Part shown: positions 6,158-6,853 of the stretch, one piece after another
How the letters are laid out: each line of letters starts with the position of its first letter
Position numbering within the stretch: the stretch's first letter is position 1
Notes under the pieces: generated by a model
Database searches by the model: none
The model's input: the letters and a program-made list of their open reading frames with translations, nothing else
What the model was told of the DNA's origin: nothing
Assembly (NCBI GenBank): GCA_030428025.1
Contig: JAUIBJ010000186.1
Span: forward strand, 1 to 6,853
Reading direction: 5' to 3'
DNA from: Alphaproteobacteria bacterium
GTDB lineage: Bacteria > Pseudomonadota > Alphaproteobacteria > Rhodobacterales > Rhodobacteraceae
DNA: 6,853 nucleotides
Program-made: the position numbers and the translations under genes

Positions 6158-6251
6158 TGTGCTTTCTCCGACCGTATTATCAGCCGATGCTACATCTTCC
6201 AGCGGGGCGTCGTAAACGATAATGCCAAAGGGTCACAGCAAGCTGGCCCAC

Positions 6252-6770
6252 TTACCGATCGGGCACCTCTTCAAGGGAAGTTTCGAACCGCTTGCCCGCC
6301 GCTGCAGCTTCTTTCAAGAGCGCGTCGAAATTGTCAGGTGGATTGCCATCTTCCAACATCCCTTTGAACGTCGCATAGGCATCCGTCTTGCTGCCGTAGG
6401 CGCGCAGGGTCTTGTCGTCGTTCACCCAGGCCACCACGATGACCTTCGCATCGCTGTTGAACCGATAGAACAGCCGATACTGCTGGAAGAATTTCGCCCG
6501 GAACCAGTGCTTGCGGTGATCGCCGAGTGTGCCGCCTTGCCGGAAGGCGGCGGCACCCGGATCTGCCGGTATGGCCTCGGTGACCAGCTTGAAGATGGCG
6601 GCCAGCCGTTTCGTCGGGTTTTTCTTGCGCCAGGTCTTGGGATCGCGTGCCTTACGCGCTTCAACTTCCTCGATCAGCCCTTCGAGCTGGTCCAGAAAGA
6701 GCGGATGCGCATAAATCGACCATCCGTTTACGACAAGGGGCGCTTGGGCGGGCACGCTATCGCCGCTCAT
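6252..6770 (-). CDS. yhaV: YhaV-family type II toxin (RelE-like ribonuclease)
   Basis: This complete 172-residue protein matches the YhaV family along most of its length. Visible landmarks are the N-terminal NGWSIYAHPLF (15-25), a basic helix WRKKNPTKRLAAIFK (47-61), a core strand QYRLFYRF (97-104), and the family signature WVNDDKTLRAYGSKTDAY (115-132). E. coli YhaV, a RelE-superfamily mRNA interferase that inhibits translation, is about 154 residues. This protein has a slightly longer N-terminus and a C-terminal tail after about residue 154. The ATG at 6770 overlaps the antitoxin stop, and GAGG lies 6 nt upstream inside the antitoxin gene, so translation is probably coupled. Expression is probably repressed by the PrlF-YhaV complex from an upstream promoter outside the window. 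The frame is intact, so the toxin is probably functional. Confidence 0.93.
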   Translation of the reverse strand: MSGDSVPAQAPLVVNGWSIYAHPLFLDQLEGLIEEVEARKARDPKTWRKKNPTKRLAAIFKLVTEAIPADPGAAAFRQGGTLGDHRKHWFRAKFFQQYRLFYRFNSDAKVIVVAWVNDDKTLRAYGSKTDAYATFKGMLEDGNPPDNFDALLKEAAAAGKRFETSLEEVPDR

Positions 6771-6853
6771 TCATCCTCGAGCGATAGCGGCGCATCGAGA
6801 TCGACGTCAACGCCTTCGACCAGTGCTGCAAGACGGTCATGCAAAGCCCCATC
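6767..6853 (-). CDS. prlF: PrlF-family antitoxin, C-terminal fragment (5' end outside window)
   Basis: The reading frame enters from the window edge and ends at a TGA at 6769-6767, giving 28 residues that finish in an acidic tail (ALVEGVDVDLDAPLSLEDE). As I recall it, the C-terminus of E. coli PrlF also carries a short 'MDVNIDDE'-like acidic stretch. The main support is position: the frame overlaps the start of a clear YhaV toxin by 4 nt (ATGA), the usual antitoxin-then-toxin arrangement. In the family, PrlF has an N-terminal AbrB/SpoVT-type swapped-hairpin DNA-binding domain, neutralises YhaV and represses its own operon. That domain and the promoter would lie beyond 6853 and are not seen here. 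The family call rests mostly on the neighbour. Confidence 0.75.
   Translation of the reverse strand, partial: DGALHDRLAALVEGVDVDLDAPLSLEDE

Noticed and set aside
6128..6367. 79-codon plus-strand open frame
   Set aside because: It overlaps the end of the YhaV gene and the small ORF in antisense and has no support from motif or start site.
1..6853. CRISPR array, rRNA, insertion sequence or transposase
   Set aside because: There is no regular repeat-spacer pattern, no rRNA-like sequence, and no transposase or terminal inverted repeats in the window.

Overview
The window is GC-rich and every supported gene lies on the minus strand, so transcription runs from high to low coordinates. The gene families (a strawberry-notch type methyltransferase-helicase, DUF6878, DUF6915, PrlF/YhaV) and the base composition suggest an alphaproteobacterium, most likely Rhodobacteraceae or a relative. 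The likely setting is accessory DNA such as a plasmid or an integrative conjugative element. This assignment is inferred from protein families; no replication, transfer or integration gene lies in the window.

Layout in transcription order: (1) 6853-6252 holds a type II toxin-antitoxin pair, the C-terminal end of a PrlF-family antitoxin overlapping by 4 nt a complete YhaV-family toxin. (2) 6157-5851 holds two very small overlapping genes. The first is an unrecognised 54-residue ORF. The second is a 50-residue GTG-started protein resembling the 'stability determinant'/RelB-type antitoxins, with no toxin gene beside it. (3) A 103-nt leader (5850-5748) contains a palindrome, one copy of an intergenic repeat, and a strong hairpin whose 3' arm contains the Shine-Dalgarno sequence of the next gene. 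(4) 5747-1485 encodes a 1420-residue protein that fuses an N6-adenine-type DNA methyltransferase to an SF2 helicase of the strawberry-notch class. Its architecture resembles the DarB antirestriction protein of phage P1. (5) After a second repeat copy and a 121-nt gap come a DUF6878 gene (1363-977) and a DUF6915 gene (975-514), one base apart. (6) After a 100-nt gap with a GNRA-capped hairpin comes a 100-codon hypothetical gene (413-111), followed by a third repeat copy. No gene could be established in the first 70 bases.

How the parts may work together is inference. The toxin-antitoxin pair would stabilise the element. The methyltransferase-helicase would modify or remodel element DNA, possibly to escape host restriction, and the small DUF genes downstream would be accessory genes of the same element. 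The least described aspects are the Shine-Dalgarno-masking hairpin, the three-copy intergenic repeat placed after successive genes, and the orphan antitoxin overlapped by a tiny ORF.
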